Shown: positions 24,482-33,481 of the stretch, piece after piece
How the letters are laid out: each line of letters starts with the position of its first letter
Position numbering within the stretch: the first letter of the stretch is position 1
Origin: Bacilli bacterium
GTDB taxonomy: Bacteria; Bacillota_I; Bacilli_A; RFN20; CAG-826
NCBI GenBank assembly: GCA_017470115.1
Contig: JAFUEZ010000012.1
Location: forward strand, 1 to 49,823
Length of the DNA: 49,823 nt
Direction of reading: 5' to 3'
Notes under the pieces: generated by a model
Told to the model about the DNA's origin: nothing
What the model saw: only the letters and a program-made list of their open reading frames with translations
The model's database searches: none
Position numbers and translations under genes: made by a program

Positions 24482-24529
24482 TTACATAATTTTAGCATAT
24501 TTTACGTAAAAAATGATAAAATTATTTCT
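24482..24529. promoter_or_regulatory. Divergent rnhC/mutS2 promoter region with 12-bp palindrome
   Basis: Only 48 bases separate the two start codons. On the plus strand TGATAAAAT (extended -10; TAAAAT at 24517-24522) ends seven bases before the mutS2 ATG. On the minus strand TGCTAAAAT does the same for rnhC. The perfect palindrome TTTTACGTAAAA (24500-24511) sits between them. No Shine-Dalgarno sequence is visible for either gene, so both mRNAs are predicted leaderless. Confidence 0.5.
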
Positions 24530-26818
24530 ATGAATAAAGTCGAACAAGTTTTAGAAATTGATAAAATTAAGAATGAAATAGTCAAATATTCCAGGACTTT
24601 AATAGGAAAAAATAAGATTATTTCATTAAAACCTTCATCTGATATTAATTATATTCAATCAAAATATAATGATTTGAAAGAGATGATTGATGTATTAAGA
24701 GAATTTGGTGAAATTCCTCTTAGATCAGAAATCAATATTTATGATCTAATTTCTGATGCAAAAAAAGGTTCGATTTTTGATGAAATTACACTAAATTTGA
24801 TTAAAAGCGAGATTCAATCAACTGTAGATGTCATTAAATATAGTATGTTTAATGAGTGTGATTACAAGTTCTTAAATAATTATTTTTTGAATTTGAAAGC
24901 TGATGAACTTGTGTATTCAAAAATAAATGCGACTATTACGCCAGAAAACACTGTTAAAGACTCCGCTTCAAAAGAGCTTTCTCAAATAAGAAATAAGATA
25001 TATTCATTAAATAAAGATATTCATAATTCTCTAGGTAGAATGCTTAATAAATATAAAGATAAGCTTTCAGGTGATAATTTTGTTATTAAAAACGGCAGAT
25101 TCGCCATACCAATTAATACAAATTATAAAGCTAGTGTTGATGGCATTATTCAAGATGTTTCTGATTCTGGGCAAACTACATTTATTGAGCCAAGAGAAGT
25201 ATTAGAACTTGAGAATGAAATGTATGTATGGCAACTTAAAGAAAAAGAAGAGGTTACTAGAATCCTTACCGAAATAACAAGACTAATCGTTTCTCATGAA
25301 TCTTTATTAATTAACAATTCAGATATCATTTCTGAGTTAGATTTCATATATTCGAAAGCTAAATACGCAAATGAAATATATGGAAATATTCCATATTTGA
25401 ATAAAGGTTACTCTTTTAAACTTTATAATGCAAAACATCCTTTAATTGATAAGAGTGTTTGTGTGGGTAACGACTATATGCTTGGAAACGGAAAGACTTT
25501 AATGTTGATTTCTGGTCCAAATGCAGGTGGAAAAACGATCGCATTGAAAACTATCTCAATTATTAGTTATATGGTAAAGCTTGGTTTAGCTATTCCTGCA
25601 GGAGTAGATAGTGAAATGTGCGTATTCGACCATATATATCTAGATATCGGTGATTCGCAATCTATCGAAAATAATTTATCTACCTTTTCAGGACATATTA
25701 GTAATATTTCAGTAATTTTAAAGTCGATAACTAGTAGAGATTTAGTAGTTTTAGATGAATTATGCTCTGGTACGGATCCTAAGGAAGGCGAAGCTTTGGC
25801 TGTTTCGATTGTCAAATATTTGCTAGATAAGAAAGTTTTAAGTTTAATTACGAGCCATTATGAACTCTTAAAGAAATACGGTTTCACAAATGATCAGATT
25901 TTAAATGCATCATTCTTATTTAATGAAAAAACAATTGAACCAACATTTAAAATTCTTTTGGGTGTTAGTGGAAAAAGTTACGGATTCTTAATAAGTAAAA
26001 AATTTGGTCTAGATCAAGACATTATTAATTATGCAAAAATTACATATGAAAATAGCTTCGAAAATGAGCAAGATAAAAAAATTGCTAAGTTAGATGAAAA
26101 AGAAAGATACTTGTTAACAAAAGACGAGAAACTTAAGAACAGGCAAGAAGCATTATCTAATTTAAGAGAAGAATTGAATAAAAAAGAAAAAGAATTGATT
26201 GAACGTGAAAATAAACTCAAATCACAAAAAATCGATAAGTTTGATGTATTTTTAAACGACAAATACAACGAGATAAATAATATTTATAATGAGTTTTTAA
26301 AAACAAAAGATGTTAGAAAAGCTGAAGAAAAACTCGATAAAATCAATGTTAACAAGAAAAAGAATGAAAACATTGAACTTGGCGATTATGTAGAAATTAA
26401 ATCACTTGGCGCAAGAGGAAAAATAGTAAAAGTAGATGGAAATAAAATAACTATTTTGTCTTCAGACGGTCTTAGTTTTAAAACAACAAAAGATGTTTGT
26501 GAGAAAATTGAACCACCTAAAGAAACTAGAAAAAGTACGATTAATATCGACAATTTTGTATATAATTCAAAACACGTTAGCACTACATTGAATCTTGTTG
26601 GATATCACCTTGATGAGGGGATTGAAGCACTAGATAAATATCTTGATGATTGTGTTTTAAAAGGTTTTAAAACAGTAAAAGTTATTCACGGATATGGAAC
26701 AGGGCAGTTAAGAAAAGCAATACATGCTCATTTAAAGGCAAAGAAAAATGTTAAGAGCTTCAAACTTGGCGATAATTTAGATGGCGGAACCGGATCAACA
26801 ATAATTGAACTAAAATGA
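24530..26818 (+). CDS. mutS2: Endonuclease MutS2
   Basis: The 762-residue MutS paralogue acts in recombination control and ribosome rescue in Bacillota. A clamp/coiled-coil core leads to the ABC-type ATPase with Walker A GPNAGGKT (329-336) and Walker B VVLDELCSGTDPKEGEAL. A KOW-like linker follows (YVEIKSLGARGKIVKVDG). The C-terminal Smr nuclease domain is near residues 690-762, with the LNLVGYHLDEG and HGYGTGQLRKAI motifs. The mismatch-recognition domain of MutS is absent, as expected. It overlaps uvrC by four bases. Confidence 0.96.
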   Translation: MNKVEQVLEIDKIKNEIVKYSRTLIGKNKIISLKPSSDINYIQSKYNDLKEMIDVLREFGEIPLRSEINIYDLISDAKKGSIFDEITLNLIKSEIQSTVDVIKYSMFNECDYKFLNNYFLNLKADELVYSKINATITPENTVKDSASKELSQIRNKIYSLNKDIHNSLGRMLNKYKDKLSGDNFVIKNGRFAIPINTNYKASVDGIIQDVSDSGQTTFIEPREVLELENEMYVWQLKEKEEVTRILTEITRLIVSHESLLINNSDIISELDFIYSKAKYANEIYGNIPYLNKGYSFKLYNAKHPLIDKSVCVGNDYMLGNGKTLMLISGPNAGGKTIALKTISIISYMVKLGLAIPAGVDSEMCVFDHIYLDIGDSQSIENNLSTFSGHISNISVILKSITSRDLVVLDELCSGTDPKEGEALAVSIVKYLLDKKVLSLITSHYELLKKYGFTNDQILNASFLFNEKTIEPTFKILLGVSGKSYGFLISKKFGLDQDIINYAKITYENSFENEQDKKIAKLDEKERYLLTKDEKLKNRQEALSNLREELNKKEKELIERENKLKSQKIDKFDVFLNDKYNEINNIYNEFLKTKDVRKAEEKLDKINVNKKKNENIELGDYVEIKSLGARGKIVKVDGNKITILSSDGLSFKTTKDVCEKIEPPKETRKSTINIDNFVYNSKHVSTTLNLVGYHLDEGIEALDKYLDDCVLKGFKTVKVIHGYGTGQLRKAIHAHLKAKKNVKSFKLGDNLDGGTGSTIIELK

Positions 26819-28578
26819 ACGAATATATTGAAAAAGGCATAGCATTATTACCAGATAAGCCAGGTTGTTATTTAATGCATAATGAAGATGATGAAATCAT
26901 CTACATTGGAAAGGCTAAAAATCTTAAAAAAAGAGTTAGCCAATATTTTTTACGACCACAATCAGGAAAAACTTTTGCTATGGTTTCTCATGTTCATCAT
27001 TTTGAGACTATTATTACAGCCAGTGAAAAAGAAGCACTGATTCTTGAGATGAATTTAATTCAAAAGAATCATCCTAGATACAATATTATGTTAATGGATG
27101 ATAAGCATTATCCATATATCGCAGTACATAAAAAAGTGAAAGATCCTTACGTTTCACTAGCTAGAAATACAAAAGATAAAAAATGTGATTATTATGGACC
27201 TTATCCAAATAGCAGTGCCGCTTATGAAGTAATTGATGTGATTAACAAATTATTTCCATTGAGAAAATGCAAAACTGTTCCGAATTCGCCATGTCTTTAC
27301 TATCATTTAGGGCAATGTATTGCTCCTTGTATTAATAAAGTTACTTCAGAAGATTATCAAAAAATACTTGATGATATTCGTGAATTTTTAAAGGGTGAGA
27401 ATCAGGATTTAATCAATGATTTAAAAAGTAAAATAAAAAAAGCTAGTGACGAGTTAGATTTTGAAACTGCTCAAAAATATAAAGAAACTCTAGTTTCGAT
27501 TGAACATATCAATGAAAAACAAAATGTTGAGTTTAAAGATAAGATAAATAGAGACGTTTTTGCTTTTTATACACGTGATTTTTATATAAGTGTCACATGT
27601 TTTTGTTATAGAAAAGGTTTATTGCTCTCTAAACGAAATTTAACATATGAATTAGTTGGAGATATTAATGAATTTGTGAGTGAAATAATCTATCAATATT
27701 ATCTAGCAAATCCAACACCTAGTGAGGTAATTGTTAGTAACGAAGATATAAAGAATTATCTAGTTGATGCACTTGAAACGAATGTTATCGCACCTACAAA
27801 AGGAAAACTACATGATGTAATTTCTACTGTTGAAATTAACGCTAAAGAAAGCTTAGATGCTCACTTTTTAACGAGTAAAATTGGAGATAATATGATAGAA
27901 TTGCTAGAAAAACTAGGAACTATTTTAAAGATTAAAACTCCAATTAGAATCGAACTTTTTGATAATTCTCACCTTCAAGGAACGAACGCAATTGGTGCGA
28001 TGGTTGTCTATATTAATGGTGAGCCAGTGAAGAAGATGTATAGAAAATTCAATATCGAAAGTTACAATAAAAAGGATGATCTTTCAAGCATGAGAGAATG
28101 TTTAACAAGACGTTATGGTAGATTAAAAGATGAGGGTGAATCTTTTCCTGATTTAATAATTGTTGATGGCGGTAAAACTCAACTTGAAGTAGCTAAAGAA
28201 GTTATGGAAAAGTTAGAACTTGATATTCCTCTTGCTGGACTTGTGAAAAGTGATAAACATAGAACCAATGGGCTCATAGATAAGAACTTTAATGAATATT
28301 ATTTAGATGATGAAAAAGATTTGTTCTTCCTGCTTACACGTATGCAGGATGAAGTTCACAGATATGCGATAACCACGCATATAAAAAAGAGAAATAAATC
28401 TATGTTTAAGAGTGTCTTTGATGATATAAAAGGCATTGGAGAATCCCGAAAAGAGAAGCTTATAAAAACATATCCATCGATTAGCGAATTAAAGAATGCT
28501 AAAATTGAGGAACTGATGCAAATACTTCCTAAAGAAGTTGCTGAAATTTTGTATAATAGATTACACGCAGATGAATGA
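26815..28578 (+). CDS. uvrC: UvrABC system protein C
   Basis: The 587-residue excision nuclease subunit. The N-terminal GIY-YIG-type domain (PGCYLMHNEDDEIIYIGKAKNLKKRV, residues about 15-40) makes the 3' cut. A UVR motif (near 195-230) binds UvrB. The RNase H-like domain (ELFDNSHLQGTNAIGAMV, then LIIVDGGKTQL) makes the 5' cut. The C-terminal helix-hairpin-helix region includes GIGESRKEKLIKTYPS. Length is normal. Placed directly after mutS2, giving a DNA-maintenance operon. Confidence 0.96.
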   Translation: MNEYIEKGIALLPDKPGCYLMHNEDDEIIYIGKAKNLKKRVSQYFLRPQSGKTFAMVSHVHHFETIITASEKEALILEMNLIQKNHPRYNIMLMDDKHYPYIAVHKKVKDPYVSLARNTKDKKCDYYGPYPNSSAAYEVIDVINKLFPLRKCKTVPNSPCLYYHLGQCIAPCINKVTSEDYQKILDDIREFLKGENQDLINDLKSKIKKASDELDFETAQKYKETLVSIEHINEKQNVEFKDKINRDVFAFYTRDFYISVTCFCYRKGLLLSKRNLTYELVGDINEFVSEIIYQYYLANPTPSEVIVSNEDIKNYLVDALETNVIAPTKGKLHDVISTVEINAKESLDAHFLTSKIGDNMIELLEKLGTILKIKTPIRIELFDNSHLQGTNAIGAMVVYINGEPVKKMYRKFNIESYNKKDDLSSMRECLTRRYGRLKDEGESFPDLIIVDGGKTQLEVAKEVMEKLELDIPLAGLVKSDKHRTNGLIDKNFNEYYLDDEKDLFFLLTRMQDEVHRYAITTHIKKRNKSMFKSVFDDIKGIGESRKEKLIKTYPSISELKNAKIEELMQILPKEVAEILYNRLHADE

Positions 28579-29527
28579 AGAATATTTAGATAAAATAACT
28601 AAACTTTTTGCTAATGGAAAGTATAAAGAAGTAATTGATAACACTCAAAATGATTTCAATCCAGAAATCGTCTTTTTGAGGATGAAATCTTATATCGCTT
28701 TAAACGAATATGAAAATGCATACAATCTATATTTATTATCACGTGAGCAATTAGAAGACTATGACCTAATTAAAGCAGGTAAATTATACATTTATTTGCT
28801 TATAGAACTCAAAAAACCATTAAGTCTTTTAATTAATGAAATTGAGCATTTCAAATGCAGACCATATGTAAATCAAGAAACTGAAGAGTTTTTAATTACC
28901 CTTGATCAATTTATTTTAGAACTTAAGGATTCTTTAGATTATAACAGCGAAAATTTTATTGATTATCCAGTAGAAGAAATACTTGAAATGTTTAAAAGTA
29001 AATCTGCTGAAATTGTCTTGCAGGCTACAAATTATGCTTTTACAAACGAAAGATTTAAGCAGATTGATTTGACTCAAAATGTCATTGAAATCTTAAATGA
29101 AAAGAACGATTATGATCTAACTTATTGGATTCTTTTTGAATTTTTGATTTGGAATCAAGTAGATCAAAATTTCTTAGTGAAAATAGGTGAGAATTACTTC
29201 ACATTAAATCCATCAAAATTGCTCTATAAAAAGAATGTTCAAGCTCAATTAATTAACGAAAAAGTTGAATTTATTCAAAACCACGAAAAAGATATGACAA
29301 TTATGGGCTATGTTGTTCCAATTATTGATCAAGGTTCCTACTTTTTAGCGCCTGATTATCTTTCAAATGAAGATGAAGCAAATTCTTATATTTTCGCTGT
29401 TTATCGCTATGTTTTTAAACTATTTAATATTACTGAAAATGAAGATACTTTATTCGAATATTTTAAAATCCATTCAAACAAAAATAAATCAGACAAATAT
29501 TATAAAATCTTACTTTTAGTAAGATAA
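28571..29527 (+). CDS. Unassigned helical (TPR-like) cytosolic protein
   Basis: The 318-residue protein has no signal or membrane segment. The N-terminal half looks like tetratricopeptide-type helices (KITKLFANGKYKEVIDNTQ, then LRMKSYIALNEYENAYNLYLL). The C-terminal half contains aromatic-rich helices (YWILFEFLIWNQ) ending in KYYKILLLVR. I do not recognise it with certainty; DUF3196-like proteins of Mollicutes and Erysipelotrichia are a possible match by overall look. The frame is open from a TTG at 28538, but the ATG at 28571, overlapping the uvrC stop, is preferred. It ends at a terminator. Confidence 0.75.
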   Translation: MNEEYLDKITKLFANGKYKEVIDNTQNDFNPEIVFLRMKSYIALNEYENAYNLYLLSREQLEDYDLIKAGKLYIYLLIELKKPLSLLINEIEHFKCRPYVNQETEEFLITLDQFILELKDSLDYNSENFIDYPVEEILEMFKSKSAEIVLQATNYAFTNERFKQIDLTQNVIEILNEKNDYDLTYWILFEFLIWNQVDQNFLVKIGENYFTLNPSKLLYKKNVQAQLINEKVEFIQNHEKDMTIMGYVVPIIDQGSYFLAPDYLSNEDEANSYIFAVYRYVFKLFNITENEDTLFEYFKIHSNKNKSDKYYKILLLVR

Positions 29528-29549
29528 CACATAAAAAAAGTACATAAAT

Positions 29550-29590
29550 AAGCAAAAATAGAGGTTTTTCAATCTCTTTTTGCTTTTTGC
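29550..29590 (+). terminator. Rho-independent terminator after the mutS2-uvrC unit
   Basis: AGCAAAAA-T-AGAG pairs with CTCT-TTTTGCT across the loop GTTTTTCAAT with small bulges, and T-rich sequence follows. It ends the transcript upstream of tig. Confidence 0.65.
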
Positions 29591-29619
29591 TTTACTGAAT
29601 TATACATTTTAATGTATAA
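29591..29619 (+). promoter_or_regulatory. Promoter of tig with palindrome over the -10 box
   Basis: A perfect TATAAT (29614-29619) has a poor -35 (TTACTG, 29591-29596) 17 bases upstream. The -10 box is the right end of a perfect inverted repeat whose arms are ATTATACATT and AATGTATAAT (29598-29619, two-base centre). A repressor bound here would cover the -10 region. Confidence 0.6.
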
Positions 29620-29650
29620 TACAACTCGTACGAAATCGGAGGTATAATTT

Positions 29651-31111
29651 ATGGCTACAAAAGTTGTAGAAAAAGGAAATGGTGTTGTTGAACTTAGCAC
29701 ATCACTTAAAGGTGAATCATGGAAAGCTGCAAACAACAAAGCAATCAAAAAATTAGCTGAAAAAATTACAATTAAAGGATTCAGAAAAGGTAAAGCCCCA
29801 ATGAACTTGGTTAAAGAAAGAATTAACCCAAGTGACCAATTAAATGAAGCAATTAATGCATCATTAAATGAGGCATATAACAATGCTTTAAAAGAAGCAA
29901 ATGTCCGTCCTTACAATAATCCACAAGTTAATATTACTTCAGTTGATGCAGATGGATATGAAGTTACATTTATAGTTACAAAAGTTCCTGAAGTTAAATT
30001 AGGGCAATATAAAGGTATTGAAGTTGCTCGTGAAGTTGTTAAAGTTAGTGCAAAAGAAGTTCAAGAATCAATTGATAAATTATTAGCAGATAATGCTGAA
30101 TTAGTTTTAAAAGATGGTCCAGCAGCTATGGGTGATACTGTGGTTTTCGATTTCAAAGGTTATGTAAACGGAAAAGAATTTGAAGGTGGCAGTGCTGATA
30201 ACTACTCACTTGTCTTAGGCAGCAATCAATTCATCCCAGGATTTGAAGATCAATTAGTTGGTGCAAAAGAGGGCGAAAAACGTGATGTTTTAGTTACTTT
30301 CCCTGAACAATACGTTAAAGATTTAGCTGGTAAGGATGCTAAATTTGTCTGTATGGTTCACGAAATTAAAGAAAAATCAAATCCAGTTTTAGATGATGAT
30401 TTTGTGGCAGGATTAAATTATAAAGATGTCAAAACTGTAGAAGATTTGAAGAAATATCAAAAAGCTAAATTGGAAGATGAGAAGAATCGTGAAGCAGATC
30501 GTAAACACTTTGATGAAATTCTTGAAAAGATTGTTGCTGGTGCAACAGTTGTCATTCCAGATGCAGTTCTTGCTGATGAAGCACAAAATTCCCTCAAGAA
30601 TTTAATTAATCAAATCGAACAAAACGGTTTATCCTTTGAACAATATCAACAAATCACAGGTCAAAACGAAGCAGCAATTATTGAACAATTCAAAAAAGAT
30701 GCTTTGCCAAGACTTACAAGATATTTCGTTCTTAACCAAGTAGGAAGAGATGAAAACCTTGTCATCACAAAGCAAGATGTTGATAACTACTATGCAAACG
30801 TTGCAAAACAATACAACATGGATGTTGAAAAGGTTAGAAATATCTTAAAACAAAATGAACAAAACATTGTTGAAGAATTATTCCAAAACAAAGTTACTAG
30901 ATTCGTTTTAGCTAATAATGGTGAACTTGCTAAAGAAGAAGCAAAAGAAGAAGCACCAAAAGCTAAGAAAGCACCTGCAAAAAAAGCTGCCCCAAAAGCT
31001 AAAAAAGAAGCTCCAGTAGCAGAAGAAAAACCAGCTGAAGCTCCTAAAGCAAAGAAAGCTCCTGCTAAAAAAGCCGCTCCAAAAGCAAAAAAGGAAGAAA
31101 AAGCTGAATAA
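29651..31111 (+). CDS. tig: Trigger factor with H1-like Lys/Ala/Pro tail
   Basis: Ribosome-bound chaperone and prolyl isomerase. The N-terminal ribosome-binding domain includes GFRKGKAPMNLVKERI (near residues 43-58, the GFRxGKxP signature). The FKBP domain spans about 150-245 (GDTVVFDFKGYVNGKEFEGG), then the helical substrate-binding domain. At 486 residues it exceeds the usual 430 or so because of residues 427-486. These hold two near-identical repeats of APKAKKAPAKKAAPKAKK separated by an acidic linker, much like histone H1 tails. RBS GGAGG lies before the ATG. It leads the tig-lon pair. Confidence 0.95.
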   Translation: MATKVVEKGNGVVELSTSLKGESWKAANNKAIKKLAEKITIKGFRKGKAPMNLVKERINPSDQLNEAINASLNEAYNNALKEANVRPYNNPQVNITSVDADGYEVTFIVTKVPEVKLGQYKGIEVAREVVKVSAKEVQESIDKLLADNAELVLKDGPAAMGDTVVFDFKGYVNGKEFEGGSADNYSLVLGSNQFIPGFEDQLVGAKEGEKRDVLVTFPEQYVKDLAGKDAKFVCMVHEIKEKSNPVLDDDFVAGLNYKDVKTVEDLKKYQKAKLEDEKNREADRKHFDEILEKIVAGATVVIPDAVLADEAQNSLKNLINQIEQNGLSFEQYQQITGQNEAAIIEQFKKDALPRLTRYFVLNQVGRDENLVITKQDVDNYYANVAKQYNMDVEKVRNILKQNEQNIVEELFQNKVTRFVLANNGELAKEEAKEEAPKAKKAPAKKAAPKAKKEAPVAEEKPAEAPKAKKAPAKKAAPKAKKEEKAE

Positions 31112-31144
31112 AAATTTAATTAACAAAAAAGGAGGTATTCAAAC

Positions 31145-33481
31145 ATGAATTTTATTAATAACGAACCCTTTGAATTACCTTTAGTCATTACCCGTGGTTT
31201 TGTTGCTTTCCCAAAACAAGCATCACAATTATCGGTGCAAAGATTATTTTCTGTTAATGCTGTTAAAGACTCAAAGGAAAACTTTGAGTCTTATTGCATT
31301 TTAGTCTCACAAAAAGACTTAGAAGTTGATTATATTAATGACTATAATGACATTTACAGTGTCGGAACTTTAATAAGAATTACTGAATTAAGCAAATCAA
31401 AAAACGAAAACAGAGTTCGTTTCATTGCTGAAAAGAGAATCAAAATTAATTCGATTAGAATCGAAAATAATGAATATTATGCTAATGCAGTTTTATTAGA
31501 AGATGTTTATGGTGATCCTAATGAAGAAATGAGCATAATTAGAAACATTATTGGAATGATTGAAAATAATCGTATTGATGTATTTTTCAGTGGTTCAGGA
31601 ACTTATAATCAAGATTTGAGAGAAAATTTAGGTCGTGGAATGAATCCACTTGATTTAAGTAATTCTTTAGCTTCTAGATTAAACGTTCCAACTGAAAAGA
31701 AACAAGAGATGCTTGAAGCAAGTACCATTAATGAAAGATTAATGAAGATTCTTTTAAATATGAAAGATCTTGCTGAACTTCAAGAAATCGATAAAAAAAT
31801 CATGAAAACTGTCCAAGATAGTGCTGAAAAACAACAAAAAGACTACTATCTTAGAGAGAAAATGAGAGCTATTAAGAAGGAACTTGGAGAAGATTCATCT
31901 CAAGATGAACAAACAATCCAAGATAAGCTCAATAAATATCCTTATCCTGAAGATGTCAAAGCTAAAGTTAGAGATGAATTGCATCGTAAGGAAATGATGC
32001 CACAAGGTTCGCTTGAAGCATCATTAATTCAAGATTACATTGATTCTGTTTTAGCAGTCCCTTGGTTTGAACAAACTACTGACAACGATGATATTAATCA
32101 CGCTAAAGAAATCTTAGATGAAGATCATTATGGACTTGAAAAACCAAAACAAAGAATCATTGAATATTTAGCAGTTAAAAAGGTTAAAGGAAATTTAAAA
32201 GCTCCAATTATTTGTTTTTATGGTCCACCTGGATGTGGAAAAACTTCACTTTCAAGATCTATTGCCCGTGCTTTAGATAGAAAATTCATCAAATGCTCAC
32301 TTGGTGGAGTTTATGATGAATCAGAAATTAGAGGTCATAGAAGAACATATGTTGGCTCACGCCCTGGAAGAATTATAAATTCACTTAAAAAAGTCGGAGT
32401 TACAAATCCTGTATTTTTACTCGATGAAATCGATAAATTAGGTCATGATTCATTTAAAGGCGATCCTTCAAGTGCTTTACTAGAAGTTCTTGATCCAGAG
32501 CAAAATGTCGAATTTAACGATAATTATCTCGAATTATCGTATGATTTGAGCAATGTTTTATTTGTTTGCACTGCAAATAATATTGAAAATATTCCTGGAC
32601 CATTACTTGATAGACTCGAACTTATTCCTGTTCCATCATACACTTCAATAGATAAATTACATATTGCAAAAGGCTATTTAATTCCAAAAGAAATGGAAAA
32701 TAATGGTATTGCAAAAGAGAATATTGAATTTACTGATGAGGCAATTTATTACGTCATTGATAGATATACAAGAGAATCAGGTGTTAGAAGTTTGCAAAGA
32801 GCTTTAGCTTCAATTTTACGTAAGGTTATCGTTGAAAATCTATCAACAAACAATAAAGAAAAAGTCATCATAACTCCTAAAGAAGTAGTTAAGTATTTAG
32901 GTGCAGAAATATTTGAATCCACTAAGAAAGAAAAAGGTGAGCAAGTTGGCGTTGTCACTGGGCTTGCTTATACAGATTATGGCGGTGAGATTTTACCAAT
33001 TGAAGTTAACTATTTCCCAGGTAAAGGCGGATTAGTTTTGACTGGTAAACTTGGTGAAGTCATGAAAGAAAGCTGCCAAATCGCCTTAGATTATGTTAAA
33101 TCAAATGCTCAAAAATATGAGATAGATTCCGCGATTTTTGAGAAAAATGATATCCATGTTCACGTTCCAGAAGGTGCTATTCCTAAAGATGGCCCAAGTG
33201 CTGGTGTTGCAATAACTATTGCTATTATTTCTGCATTAAGCAAGAAACCAGTTTCAGGAAATATTGCTATGACTGGTGAAGTAACTTTACGTGGAAATGC
33301 ACTTCCTATCGGTGGTTTAAGAGAAAAATCTCTTGCTGCAATGAGAAGTGGCGTTAAAAAGATCATTATTCCTGAAGGCAATAAACGTAATGCAAACGAA
33401 TTACCTAAAGAAATCAAAGATCATTTGAAGATTATTTACATGAAAAATGTAGATGACGCATATAAAGAAATTTTTAATTAA
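31145..33481 (+). CDS. lon: ATP-dependent protease Lon
   Basis: The 778-residue LonA protease degrades misfolded and regulatory proteins. The N-terminal substrate-binding domain (residues about 8-200) and helical region precede the AAA+ module with Walker A GPPGCGKT (360-367) and DEIDKLGHD. The protease domain carries catalytic Ser685 in PKDGPSAGV and Lys728 in LREKSLAA, 43 residues apart as in E. coli Lon. RBS AAAGGAGG precedes the ATG. Its stop overlaps the engB start by one base. No CIRCE or CtsR box is evident upstream. Confidence 0.97.
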   Translation: MNFINNEPFELPLVITRGFVAFPKQASQLSVQRLFSVNAVKDSKENFESYCILVSQKDLEVDYINDYNDIYSVGTLIRITELSKSKNENRVRFIAEKRIKINSIRIENNEYYANAVLLEDVYGDPNEEMSIIRNIIGMIENNRIDVFFSGSGTYNQDLRENLGRGMNPLDLSNSLASRLNVPTEKKQEMLEASTINERLMKILLNMKDLAELQEIDKKIMKTVQDSAEKQQKDYYLREKMRAIKKELGEDSSQDEQTIQDKLNKYPYPEDVKAKVRDELHRKEMMPQGSLEASLIQDYIDSVLAVPWFEQTTDNDDINHAKEILDEDHYGLEKPKQRIIEYLAVKKVKGNLKAPIICFYGPPGCGKTSLSRSIARALDRKFIKCSLGGVYDESEIRGHRRTYVGSRPGRIINSLKKVGVTNPVFLLDEIDKLGHDSFKGDPSSALLEVLDPEQNVEFNDNYLELSYDLSNVLFVCTANNIENIPGPLLDRLELIPVPSYTSIDKLHIAKGYLIPKEMENNGIAKENIEFTDEAIYYVIDRYTRESGVRSLQRALASILRKVIVENLSTNNKEKVIITPKEVVKYLGAEIFESTKKEKGEQVGVVTGLAYTDYGGEILPIEVNYFPGKGGLVLTGKLGEVMKESCQIALDYVKSNAQKYEIDSAIFEKNDIHVHVPEGAIPKDGPSAGVAITIAIISALSKKPVSGNIAMTGEVTLRGNALPIGGLREKSLAAMRSGVKKIIIPEGNKRNANELPKEIKDHLKIIYMKNVDDAYKEIFN

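Noticed and set aside
30908-31126. Minus-strand Phe/Ser-rich frame opposite the trigger factor tail
   Set aside because: It is the antisense shadow of the Lys/Ala/Pro codon repeats (AAG/AAA/GCT read as CTT/TTT/AGC) and has no ribosome binding site.
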